A DNA stretch of 38,030 bases from contig MCGO01000295.1 in the NCBI GenBank assembly GCA_002104985.1, forward strand, positions 1 to 38,030, read 5' to 3'. The DNA is from Rhizoclosmatium globosum (taxonomy: Eukaryota > Chytridiomycota > Chytridiomycetes > Chytridiales > Chytriomycetaceae). Each line of letters starts with the position of its first letter. Positions within the stretch are counted from its first letter, which is position 1. The notes beneath the pieces are model-generated. The model was not told the origin of the DNA. It made no database searches and saw nothing but the letters and a program-made list of their open reading frames with translations. Shown piece by piece: positions 15,272 through 26,809 of the stretch. A program made the position numbers and the translations under genes.

Positions 15272-16745
15272 ATGTCCCAAACACTTACCTTCAAAGTCCG
15301 AGCACCATCGGGTGAAACCCACACGGTCCAAGTTGATTCCGAGTCGACATTCGGCGGGCTCAAAGCAGCGCTGTCGCCGGTTGTGTCGATCGCTGCGACG
15401 GAGATGCGGGTTGTTTGCGGCGGGCGAATCCTGCGCGACGACGATGCGGCGATTCAAAGCCTGGGCTTGGCTGACGGGGCGACGCTTCACGTTGTGCGAC
15501 AGGTGCGTTGGTGGTCGTGGTCGTGTTCACCACTAACTAAAGTACCACAACTGTCTAGGCTCAGAACTCGCAACAAACTGCTTCCTCTCCAGCTGCAGCT
15601 ACGACCCAGGCGCGGTCGCCGGCTGCTGCGAATCCTATCTTTGGCGGTATGGGAGGCGCGGGGGGTATGCCCGACAGAGACCAAATGCAGGCGATGATGC
15701 GCAATCCAATGATGCAGGCTCTTCTCAACAACCCTGACTTGATGGCTTCAATCATGGAGGCTGATCCTCGTATGCAAGCCATGGCGGAACAAAATCCGGA
15801 AATTAGACGCATGCTTCGCGACCCTGCCTTCCTCAGACAAATGACCCAGGCGATGCAGAACCCTGCGTTAATGGATGAAATGCAGAGAAACCAAGACCGT
15901 GCGTTGTCGAATATTGAGTCCATGCCTGGTGGAATGACCGCTCTCAGTGGATTGTACAGCTCAATGGAACGAACTCAAAGAGCTCTGGAGCCAACGGGTC
16001 CTACTGTGACTGATGAATCGAATCGTCTTTTTGCGGAACGGATTGGTGCTGACTTGAGCGATCAAAGTGCATTACCTAATCCTTGGGCTCCTGCTGCTAC
16101 AACTTCTTCAACCGCGAGACCTGCTGCAGCTGGTGCGGCAACTGGCACCGTACCAAATCCATTCGCTGCATTGAGCGGTGCGGGTGCTGGCGCGGGTGCC
16201 AATCCCTTCGCGTTCCCTCAATTCCCTACTCCTGCAGCTCAAGCAGGGGTTCCACAACCAGGAGCACCTGCCAACAATATGCAAAGTGAGTGAATTATGA
16301 AACTTTCACTTTGAATCAAACTAATACAAATCAAGGTGATCCATTCTTGAGCGCGCTTCTTGGAATGAACCTCGCGAACCAAACTGCCAGTCAAGGACAA
16401 GGACAAACTCCATCAAATCAGCAACCAAACCCCGTAGAAGTTCAAGCTCAACGTCTGCAAATGTTAACACAGCTCATCCAACTTCAACAGGCTATGCAAG
16501 GTGCTCAAGCTGGTGTCGCACCAGGAGCAGCTTCTCAACAACCCCAACTACCATTTTTCAATCCCTATGCAAACCCGTACGCCTTCACTGCACCGCCAGC
16601 AGCTACAACTTCTGAGGAGCGTTTCAAGGACCAACTGGAACAAATGAATGCAATGGGTTTTGACGACAATCAGAAGAATATCAAAGCGTTGTTGGCTGCT
16701 GGAGGGAACTTGGAAAGTGCAATCAATTATTTGCTGTCTATGTGA
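15272..16745 (+). CDS. DSK2: Ubiquilin / Dsk2-type ubiquitin shuttle receptor
   Basis: Delivers ubiquitylated proteins to the 26S proteasome. Three exons (15272-15502, 15559-16285, 16336-16745), 455 residues. Ubiquitin-like domain at residues 1-77 (MSQTLTFKVRAPSGETHTVQ; ends LADGATLHVVRQ), an STI1/methionine-rich region (MQAMMRNPMMQALLNNPDLM, ADPRMQAMAEQNPEIR), an Ala/Pro/Gln-rich linker, a second short STI1-like stretch after intron 2 (FLSALLGMNLANQ), and a C-terminal UBA (QLEQMNAMGFDDNQKNIKAL, ending YLLSM). This is the full canonical ubiquilin order. The first exon is strikingly GC-rich compared with the rest. The gene lies between UXS and Avl9 on the same strand, with 78 and 106 bp gaps. 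Confidence 0.95.
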
Positions 16746-16851
16746 GAAAGAATCAGAAGAAAAATGTATTCCATATAGGAACTGAAAGAGTAATTCGATT
16801 GTTTGTTTCTGTTCCCCATTGTTTCTTGCAACCCAACAACTCCTTCCAAAA

Positions 16852-19671
16852 ATGGCCGCGAACCTGGATCAAGGAGTTGCAGCAATCAAAATCGAGACTT
16901 CCGAAACTGCCGAGAATGTTATTGGAGCGGTTCCTTCAACCGGAGGTTTGAGACGAATGTCAAGTGGGGTGGTCACACACCGCTATTCAATCTCAGCGGC
17001 GGAAGTAAAAGCAAAGACAAAGATTATCTTGCATGGTAAGAACATGATCAAATACTAGTTTATGAAAAGAGTTGAAAGTTAACGTGTCCCTTATGCTAGT
17101 GTTATGTGTAACTTTCCATCATCGGTATGCCTCTCCTATCTTTCTCTCGCTTCTGTTGCAAGCTAAACATACTCTTCAACTCAATTTGATGTCTTCAGTA
17201 ACGGTCCACAGGTTTGGCTTCCTCAGTCTTTCTCTTGGATCTCTGACAACCTTCTCAATTAGGTGGAGTATGTGACTCCTCCGTTTCCCGGACATGAACC
17301 GTTGGGAGACTCGTTTCAACCTGACGGAAGTCGTACAGCGATAGGATTGCCTGATGAATGGTCGTTCTTTGTGAGTGCAATGAACATGTCACCCAAAGGA
17401 GATACTGACTCGTGTATCCCCCATTAAGCCCTTTCTATGCTTACCAGATGGAGCACATGGTAAACTCATATTCTTGATTATTGAGTCATTTAATGTGATT
17501 TTGCATATGCAGCTAGCGAAGAAGAGTTTATTTGTGAGTCGGATTAGGAACATATGAAGGAGAACTGACTTAAAAACAACCTTGGAAACCCCTGTAGATT
17601 TCCACCTTCCCCCAGTGGCTGGATGGGAAGGGTATAACACGACGTTGTTCGGACTAGCGTGTTTCCGACAGATACCCGTCGCTGTAAGTGGTTCGATATC
17701 GTTTCACATCTGAAAAATCTGGAATCAGGACCTTTTGGTGAAAACACCCGATTTGACGCGAAGCACTGTTCAGAAGGCGTTGGTAGTTTTGGCGACTGAG
17801 GTAAACACTTTATTGGGAATGATGATTCCTGAAATCGCCCTTCAAGCCGATTCTCGGTTCAGTTCGAACGAAACTGAGTCTCGTAAATCAAGCATTTTTT
17901 GGACAACGTGATTTCTCGAAGATGGATATTGTTGAGGTATATTGACGATAGTTTTGGATACTAGAATTCTAAACCTAGAATCTCAGACATTATACACAAG
18001 TTTGACAATGTCAATTCACGGCCCGATTTCAGACTCTACCCTTTATTCTGGAATCTCACTCCGCGAACTAGTCAACAAATTCAAGCAAAAGACTCTTCAA
18101 CTCTTCAAACTCCTCTTTCTCGAGAAACGCGTTTTATTCTATGGACCGAAAGTCGAAGCTCTTTCATCTTACCAGTACAGTTTGATTTCCTTGATGCCAG
18201 ACCTGTTGCGACATTTGCACGACGTTGGAGCACCGAATCTGTGTTACGGAGAGACAGGATGTTTACAGCCAGATGCGGAAGCCGGTGATGCGTTTCGGCA
18301 AAAATTGAGGAGTTTGGGGCTTCCGTTACGGATCTTTGGCGAGGTTTGGATTGTACGAAACTTGAAGTCGATGACTGAATTGTTATGTTCAAGGGTGCAT
18401 TCTTTCAGCCTTATATTCCATTACAACAGATTGATGTGATTATGGCGCCAGAGACAAAGTCGTTCTTGGTGGGCACGAGCAATTCAATTTTCTTACATAA
18501 TAAGACGGCACGGATTGATGCGATTGTCAATGTAAGACACGCTTTCATTAATCAAAGTATTTAACATAACTTCGTGTAGTGCGAGAAAGGAACGATTGAA
18601 GTGATTGATCCAGTTTTGATGCAAGCAATGTCTCTGACGTCTGCTGATAAACGGTTTATCGATGGTAAGCTAGTCTCATCAAAACTGTATCGCGACTTAT
18701 AATTGTAAATTAGAAATTACCAAGACAGTTACAAGTACTTGGTCGCAAGAGGGTTTGTTGAGTCCTTTTTTTCCATTTGGGAACTAAAGCCCTTAATTAG
18801 ATGACCCTAGTCTGAACCAGCAAATCGAGTTTGAAGGAAGTGACGATGACATTCGAGCTCGCTTTGAATCATATCTGTTTTCGTTCCTTGTTTCGGCAAA
18901 ATTGACATTAGATCCTCCTGAGGTTGTCGCAACGAGTCCAGATGCGCCAACTCCTAAACGTGAGAAATACATATTGAAACTCTGTTTTGGTTAATCGTTA
19001 TGTTTAGCCAAGGATTACACGAGTGACTTCAACAGTTCATGGGTTAAATTGTGGCAAAAGACCAACAACTTCAAGATATGGAACGAACATACAAGTGGAC
19101 CACACATTTCTTCAACTGGAATGTATGTTATTTGCTCATGTTCATTTGTGTTGGGAATAGCTGACAGTAAAGCACTTCAAAAGCAGAAGCCCAGGTCACG
19201 TCAAAGAAGTCCCTTCAACACTTTCCTACATGTCTGCGCAATTATCTCAATTCAGCTGGAACGTTATGCCTGCTCCTCAGACTGTAGAAAAGGCTCTGGC
19301 CACGGCAGAATCAACTGTAAAATCTGCCGTGAGTACTGTCGCTGAATCGCAACAGGCAAAGACGATTCAAAGTACGTTTCTAATTTTTTTTTCTTGTTCG
19401 TTTACTGAATTTGTGGTTAGCGGGTGCAACTCAAATGTTCGCGAGTGTGTCAGGCTGGATGTCAACCAAGAAACAAACCTGGACTTCGGCGAGCCCTAAA
19501 CCTGGAGATTCCGCGACTAACGCTAACACATCGTCTGGAGACACTAGAGTGCAGACCGATGGTAAAGTGGAGGCTGGGGCAGAAGGACCTAAATCTGCTG
19601 GATCGGAGGAGCCGTTTGTGGAAATCAAGGCGACAGATGCGGTAGAGACGTTTGAAGAAATCAAAATGTGA
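16852..19671 (+). CDS. AVL9: Avl9-family DENN-like late secretory pathway protein
   Basis: Avl9 acts in exocytic transport from the Golgi and belongs to the DENN/longin superfamily. My model has 17 exons: 16852-17035, 17100-17124, 17199-17211, 17263-17370, 17429-17459, 17513-17533, 17598-17683, 17729-17800, 17847-17936, 17987-18343, 18394-18531, 18580-18664, 18714-18752, 18801-18959, 19008-19122, 19187-19371, 19421-19671. They sum to 653 codons with no break. Avl9 signatures: IILHVLCVTFHHRNGPQVEY, CLPDGAH, FHLPPVAGW, TLFGLACFRQI, TKLSLVNQAFFGQRDF, LVNKFKQKTLQLFKLLFLEK, LPLRIF. The N-terminal 45 residues are extra. The C-terminal 130 residues are acidic and Ser/Thr/Ala-rich, without a recognised domain. 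Exons 2, 3 and 6 are microexons of 25, 13 and 21 nt, each needed for conserved residues. Confidence 0.9.
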
Positions 19672-19791
19672 TGTTAGGTTCTTTCTTTCATCTGTTTTCC
19701 ATAAAGCTTCTCGAAGTAACACGCATCGATTTTTTGTCCCCCAATCCACCCCTGACCCACCCATCCGTCTCCCCATCCGAGCAACTCATAA

Positions 19792-22700
19792 ATGGCGTTT
19801 CAGTGGGCTAAAAACCAGGCTCAAAATGGAATTGAGGACATGGTGCTCCTCTCCAAGGTCACAGATGACCAAATCACAGACAACTTGAAGAAGAGGTATC
19901 GTGTATTCATAGCCCTCTGAACCAGAATATCTTACGATGTACCACTCTATATCTCTTGGATAGAATTAATGCGGATTTGATGTTCACTTACATTGGTAAG
20001 CAAAAGGCGGGGATCTCGATAGTTTTGACTAAGTGTCTCCAACAACAACAGGTCCCACACTCGTCGCCGGTGCAGTTTTTCCACATCAATTATATTTCGT
20101 CTGATATATCATTCACAGTGAACCCATACAAGCGATTGCCATACTTTACTGAGAAGGAAATTGGTTCGTGTGGATACCATTCAATTCCGCTTCAGTGCGC
20201 TAACTCATTATTATGTATTCAGAGCAATATCATGGATCTGTATGTATCGATTGGTCTTATTGTTGTGCGATGGACTCATTATCGTCAAAAAGGCTGCATA
20301 CGAACACCCACCTCACATCTATGCTTTGGCAGACAAAATGTATCGTATTGAAGTGATATTGGAGGCTTATATTTAATGGCCATATGCTCAGGTTCCAGAG
20401 TATGATTACCGATGAAGAGAACCAGTGTGTTATCATCAGTGGTGAATCTGGAGCTGGTAGGCCTATTGCTTGTCTTTGCAATTCATACTTATGTTTTATA
20501 AAAGGTAAAACCGAGTCTGCGAAGTTGATCATGTAACCGATTCGATTGCCTGAATCGACCAAAGCCTGATGAAATAATTAGGAACTATATTGCTGCCGTG
20601 TCTTCAAAGGGAGGCTCTAATGGTAACGTTGTTGAAAACATCAAACAAGTTATCTTGGAATCCAACCCGTTGCTTGAATCATTTGGAAATGCCAAGACAT
20701 TGAGAAACAACAACTCTTCTCGTTTCGTGAGTGCACTCTTGGTTCAGCTCAGAAAATGTAATTGAATTGTTTGTTACAGGGAAAGTATTTCGAAATCAAC
20801 TTTACAAAGAGTGGAGCTCCTGCTGGTGGAAAGATTTCCAACTTCTTGTTGGAGAAGGTGGGTTGTTAGCTACAGATTTGAAAAGACAGCTCCTAAACTG
20901 CTCCAATCAGTCTCGTGTTGTTGGCCCTGGACCAGGAGAGCGTAACTTCCACATCTTCTACCAATTGACGACTGCGTGCTCCAGGGAAGAGAAGGAGGCC
21001 TTGGGAATGATGGAACCCAAATACTTCCATTACTTAAATACGTCAACTGAGTTCACTGCTGACGGAATCAGTGATTCTGAGGAATATGCGGCAATGAAGA
21101 AAGGAATGCAGATCTGTAATATTGTTGGACAAGATCAAACCAGTGTGTTCCAAATTCTCGCTGGTGTATTGCACCTTGGAAATGTTGCATTCTTTGAGGA
21201 AGGAAATGATGCCAAAGTGGCAAACCACGAGAGTAAGCGCTTCAGGATTTGCTGATAGTAGCTAAAGTGTGAATTATAGCCTTGGATTTCCCTGCTTACC
21301 TCTTCGGTATCGACAAGGATATGTTGAATGCGAAATTGACAAGGTGAGTGACTTATGACCAATAATTGGTCTCAACAGTTCACTTAGTCGTATTGTGACC
21401 ACTGGTGGATTCGGTGGAAAGCGCTCCTCAACCTACAACGTTACGATGAACGTCGAACAAGCCACAAACACCCGTGATGCTCTTGCGAAAGCATTATACT
21501 CGAGAATGTTTGACTGGATTGTTCAGAGTGTAAACGGAGCCTTGGCGAACCTTTCTCGTGGTATTGGTGCATCATCTCTTTGCATTGGAGTACTCGATAT
21601 TTTCGGTTTTGAAATCTTTGAGGTTTGTCTCGCTCCTATCGAATTAAGCATTCATATCCTTCATTAGAAAAACGGATTCGAGCAGTTCTGTATCAACTAT
21701 GTCAATGAAAGGCTTCAACAGATTTTCATTGAGCTGACGTTGAAATCCGAACAAGAGGAATACCAGCGTGAGGGAATTCAATGGACACCAATTGATTACT
21801 TCAACAACAAGGTCGTGGTTGACTTGATTGAGAGCAAGGTTTGTGCGTTGATCTCTTTTGTTTTTCTAAACATGCGTGATTTGTTCTAGAAACCTCCTGG
21901 TGTCATGGCTGTCTTGGACGATGTTTGCTCCACCATGCATGCTCAAGTTGAAGGTGCTGATATGAAGTTTGTTCAGGTATGTAATTGTGGATTTTGTGGT
22001 TGAGCTCACATAGTCTAGAAATTGGATATGGCTTGCAACCAAAACAAGCACTTCAAGGGAATGCAAACCCACTTTGTGATCAGTCACTATGCTGGATCTG
22101 TGACTTACGACTGCGATGGTTTCACCGAAGCTAACAAAGATACACTTTTCAAGGATTTGATTCAGTTGATGCAATCGACGACCAAGTGAGTTTCATAAAT
22201 CAACTTGATAGTTTTTAACATTCATATTCAGTCCGTTCATCCGTGCTTTGTTCCCTGAAGTCGTAGATGAGTTGGACAAGAAGCGTCCAACAACTGTATC
22301 TCACAAAATCAAGGGTCAATCCCAAGAACTTGTAGATACATTGATGCGATGCACTCCCTCGTATGTTCGATGTATCAAACCCAATGAAACCAAGCGCGCC
22401 AAAGATTGGGACAACAAAAGAGTTGAACACCAAGTTCGTTATCTCAATTTGAAAGAAAACATCAAGGTTCGACGTGCTGGTTTCTGTTACAGAAACTTCT
22501 TCGACAAGTTTTTGCGTCGATTTGCCATCCTTACTCCACAAACCTGGCCGCAATGGAACGGACCTTCTTTGGAGGGAATCAAAATTATTATGAAGTCTGT
22601 TGATATGGATCCAAAAGAATGGCAAATTGGAACAAGCAAAGTCTTCATCAAGAGTCCAGAATCGCTCTTTTTGTTGGAAGAGCAGCGTGATCGTAAATTC

Positions 22701-24136
22701 CACGGTTTTGCCAAAATTATTCAACGCGCTTACCGTCGTTGGAAGAGTCGAAAGTACTTTTTGGAAATGCGCAAGAAGGCTGCTGAGGTTGTGTACAACC
22801 AGAAGGAAAGAAAGAGATTCAGTTTAAACAGAGAGTTTGTTGGAGACTACCTCAACTTCTTGGATAACCCAGTTCTAAAGTCTCTTGTTGGTAAGTAATC
22901 TTTGTTGATGTTGATTGCTCTGACTTCGTCATAGGGAAAAACGTGAAGGTCTACTTCTCAGATGTCGTTCAAAAGTATGATCGTAAGTTCAAGCCTACAC
23001 CTCGCGAACTTTTGATCAGTGACAATGCTGTCTTCTTGATTGGATTCGAGAAAGAGAAAGAAGGCCCAAACAAGGGAAAAATGGTCAAGGTTGTGAAGCG
23101 TAAACTTGGGTTCAAGGAAATTGGCTCTGTTTCTCTCAGTACCATGTGCGATGATTATTTTGTCCTTCATGTTCCTTCTGAATACGATAACGTGATGGAA
23201 AATCTTTTCAAGACGGAATTGATCACTGTCTTGAGGTAACATTACTCACACCTACACCCACACAAACTCTGACTCTTTTCAACAGCGAAAAGTATTTGGC
23301 TGCTACTGGATCTCGTTTGCAAATCAATTTTACAGACAAGTAAGCAATGTCGACTTGGGAAATGTAACTTATACCTTTTTAGCATCAAATACACTGTGAA
23401 GAAGACCACTTGGCAATCTGGTGGTATACACGAAATGAAATTCATCTCCGACAATAACGTGAAGCAGCCAACTGTCAAGCATTCGGGAAAAGTTGCTGAA
23501 GTGCGAGTTGCAAATGGACTTCCCAAAAACTCCCAACCTAAGCCATCTACTGTTATGCAACGACAAAACGTCCCATCGTCAAGATCTGCCCCCGTGTCTC
23601 GTCCTTCGTATGGACAGCAGCAACAGTATCAGGCACCAGCCCCTGCCGCTCCTGGATTCCAAAGACCTTCTCAAAGTGGACCTGCAAGTGGAGGTTTCAA
23701 GCTTCCGGCGCCTGCTGCTGGCCCTGCAAATGGAGGATTCAAGCTTCCGTCGGGACCCACCAGTGGATATGGTGCTTCCAGTCCCCCTTCTAACCCCTCA
23801 AACAACTTTGCTGCTGCGGCTGCTGCCAAGAAGAAGCCGCCTCCACCAGCTCCACCAGCTAAGAAGTTACCTCAATGCAAGGCTCTGTACGATTATGAAG
23901 CCTCTGAAGCTGGTTTGTACAATAATTTTTATCAGGTGAATTTTAACAACTCGAATAAGATGAATTGTCATTCCGAGCCGGGGATGTGATCACAATTGTG
24001 AGCAAAGATGAGGGTTGGTGGACTGGTAACTTACGTGGCCAGAAAGGTTTATTCCCAGCTAATGTGAGTCTTTTTGCTTGAACTTTTATACAATATTAAT
24101 TCGTATGTTTAAACCCAGTATGTGGAAATGATTTAG
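19792..24136 (+). CDS. MYO1: Long-tailed class I myosin with TH1, Pro-rich TH2 and SH3 domains
   Basis: Actin motor linking membranes to cortical and endocytic actin. Twenty-two exons sum to 1,096 residues with all phases consistent. Motor: [15 protein letters not shown]-loop SGESGAGKTESAK, switch [41 protein letters not shown]. The TEDS-rule loop reads [10 protein letters not shown], with Ser/Thr at the regulatory position as in PAK-regulated fungal and amoebal myosin I. One IQ-like motif ([14 protein letters not shown]) is followed by a TH1 membrane-binding tail (about residues 770-940), a Pro/Ala/Gly-rich TH2 with a [13 protein letters not shown] stretch, and a C-terminal SH3 ([33 protein letters not shown]). 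The protein stops five residues after the SH3 core, so the acidic Arp2/3-activating tail of dikaryan Myo3/5 is absent. Exons 3, 5 and 8 are 18, 17 and 28 nt. Confidence 0.95.
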
Positions 24137-24993
24137 CATTGTAATGATGGCTATTTTTCTTGTTGTTATGATATAAAGTATACTTTCCTTCTGGTATTGG
24201 GTGACGAGATTGTGGAATTTTGTATGCGAGTTTTAATAGAATGAAAGATGAAACGAAACGAAATAAGAGCCATCGAAAATCACATTAAATTCCAACAGAT
24301 ATACTGGTTTTGGCGGAAGCCATATGCTCTCTAACCAATTCCCCCTCCTTTGTACAACTTGAACCAAGTAAGTCATTTTCTGTAACAACAAGAACTCCTT
24401 GGTACTCCTTCCAGGCTTCCAGCTGAGAGCAAGTATCCAATTCTTAGAATGAATTTCATAGTTAGTAATGAATATTATATATCTGAGGCCATCTTGGAAA
24501 TACCCTTTCTCAGCAGAAACAAACCCCCCATGACTTCTTGCAATTCCTTGATGGGCACAACAACTCTAAATAATGCTATCCTAAAATATGGTTAGGTGAT
24601 AATTGAATATTTAAAGTCAGAGACCATCTATCAGGAAAGGGTGTGACAATCAGAATTGGGCCCATCTATAACGCAACATATTAAATTGACTACAGCATAT
24701 TATCGGACGCACAGTGCAATGAGTCAAGCCGCGAGTTTTCAGTTGTTGTAAACGGGCCAAAAGATTAAAACCTATCGTATTCACAGCCTTAATTATTGTC
24801 ACAAATAAAAAAACTTCACCGACCACAGATAAAACACAAGGCTTAAGAGACGATGCACAGATTCTTGGTTGGATTTCAAATGCTCTCCAAACTTCCTTCA
24901 GCTTGATTAGCTCACCTTCATTTAATACCATAAATGCCGGTAGCTGGACATTTAAAGTGAGCCATGTGCTCTGAATAATGAAGTGTTGAGTAT
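24137..24993. other. Intergenic region between myosin I and the coiled-coil gene
   Basis: AT-rich DNA holding the 3' ends of two convergent genes. A minus-strand open stretch (24650-25060, 136 codons, opening with MRARVCSCF) overlaps the 3' part of the neighbouring coding sequence in another frame. It has no recognisable motif, and I take it as chance or as an alternative 3' exon. No tRNA, repeat or other structure was recognised. Confidence 0.4.
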
Positions 24994-25975
24994 TCAGACG
25001 AGGTTGGTTGAACAAATAACTGTAGGCTTGGATGAAACAGGAACAGACTCTCGCTCGCATACTCGAAACTCAAGCATCTCTTCAAGACATTGAATTTGCT
25101 CAGTTAATATAGTTTTTGCATCAGAAAGCTCTTTCTGAGACTCATGATGGTGACGATCAAGAAGAGCCATTGCTTGATGGTTTTGAATAGCGTTCTCTAA
25201 TTCTGAGATCGTCATGGCCTCGCATGTTTCTTCGAAAGAAGATGCTTGTGAAGGAAAATAAGCCGATCGATGTGTTTTGTTGAAAGGACGATTAGACAGC
25301 ATACCTGTGTGACTAATTGGAAGTGTCTTTTGTTTCGTCGTTTTTGGAATCAATTCGGGTTCTTGCAGCTTACTGGTATCAAGTGAGGTAAAGGGAAAGC
25401 ATGATATCTTCAAACTCTGCTGAATTTTGGTATTCATGTTCGCGATTCGCTGTGACGCAAGCACTGCAGAGTGAAAGCTATAAGCTTTTCAATTCATTAA
25501 TGATACCACTTACTTGAAAAGTCAACATGGTGGCTTGATACCGCCAGGTTTGGGGAATAGTCTGGTTGTTGTTTTAGGTCTGAATTTTAAGAATGTAAGT
25601 CAACCCAGTGGCAAAAATCGCAAGCTGAAGCCAAATACCATCTAGAGGCAAGTTGAGTGGGGCGCGAATGGAATCAACTTCCACAGTGAGGCGTTTCGAT
25701 TTTTTGAAGTGAATAGCAGGATGGTTCTTGAGTGAATTATATACAATTGCGGTATGATTTGAACCGAAGATGTAGTGAAAGGTGGATCTTAGGACTACCG
25801 AGCGGTGGAGGTGCCTTCCAACTTCTTGATATTCACCAACAAACAACAATTGTCCAATAATGGAACCCCAGATTTCTTCAGCCGGCTTTAAGAACGCTTC
25901 ATTTGCTTCCCGTACTGAGGCATAAACCTTTTCAGAGGTGATGGATGAAGCAGACGGACCCTGGACAGGGGACAT
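24994..25975 (-). CDS. Unrecognised protein with C-terminal coiled coil
   Basis: I do not recognise this family. Exons 25975-25639, 25579-25514 and 25463-24994 sum to exactly 291 codons; both introns (59 and 50 nt) have GT-AG ends, and intron 1 removes an in-frame stop. Residues 1-110 look globular, with SEKVYASVREANEAFLKPAE, EEIWGSIIGQLLFVGEYQEV and SVVLRSTFHYIFGSNHTAIV. A Ser/Lys/Pro-rich middle follows. Residues about 220-270 (TISELENAIQNHQAM, SQKELSDAKTILTEQIQCLE) have heptad-like spacing and should form a coiled coil. There is no signal peptide or membrane segment. The C terminus is uncertain: a donor at GAG TTT CGA|GTATGC would lead to other endings. The next gene upstream, GATA, is on the same strand. 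Confidence 0.55.
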
Positions 25976-26809
25976 CAGAATTGTCGGAATTTGTTTGGTG
26001 TATATTTATTTACATTCATAATTTCACATTCCAGTCTTCAGAAGAGTAATAATTCACGTCCCAGTCATTCGCGGAGGAATATAAGAGCCAACCACTGTGT
26101 GCCGAAGCAGTCTACAGCTGGAGTTCAGAAACCAAAGGAAAGGCACTGGGACGCCAACAACCATCCAACTGTCCACAGTAAAGGAAATATCCATGTTGCG
26201 CGCCTAAGCATTAAACAACTGGCGTGGCACTTTACAGGGACTGTCGCTGGACGGTTCCACAGGAATCATTCAACCAAAGAGCCCACAGTAGCTATATGGC
26301 CGCAAATTAACAACAAAGAGATTGGAAACACAAACTCCGTATTGTGTGGGCCATTTTGTATAATGAGATTACAGACGTACTTTATGTTAACTATGAAGAA
26401 AGACTTTAGTGAAATGAAAGACGCGAAGGGTAGGTGAGGGAAGAATTGTCAGAGTGGGAAGTTGGGAACGGAGTAGAGCAGTGAGCGAGATAGAGTCAAG
26501 GCCTATCAAGGCAGTTGAAACAAGTTGATGATGAAGTTACTAAGAGAGGAGCCGTATTGGGTTGTTAGATTGAGACTGTCGACGCTTCAAACATGGTGCT
26601 CCTGTTATCCGTCCAAAATATTCAGGCTTAGAATAACCCAGCAGCTAGCCAGTTTAAAATTTGAGAGTAGTGCAAGAAGAAAGAAAGGGAAGGAGTGATA
26701 GGAGGAGATCGTACATACAGTAGAATTTTGGGATGTGAAAAAAAATACGAAGTGTATCTTTTTTATTCACTTGGGAATTTCCCTCCCATCAATCTACATA
26801 ATTAAAATA
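25976..26809. other. Intergenic region upstream of the coiled-coil gene, containing an orphan plus-strand ORF
   Basis: This holds the 5' flank of the coiled-coil gene and the 3' flank of the GATA gene. A plus-strand ORF of 148 codons (25991-26437) starts 16 bp from the divergent ATG. It encodes a basic, His/Asn/Lys-rich sequence (for example HFTGTVAGRFHRNHSTKEP) with no family I know. From 26440 to 26740 the plus strand is purine-rich with no features. The ORF could be chance, since no other evidence supports it. Confidence 0.35.
26762..26767 (-). terminator. AATAAA poly(A) signal of the GATA gene
   Basis: Plus-strand TTTATT, read as AATAAA on the minus strand, 43 bp beyond the GATA stop codon. 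Confidence 0.55.

Noticed and set aside
24650..25060. 136-codon minus-strand ORF at the end of the coiled-coil gene
   Set aside because: It overlaps the chosen coding sequence in another frame, has no motif, and cannot be joined in phase by a convincing GT-AG intron.
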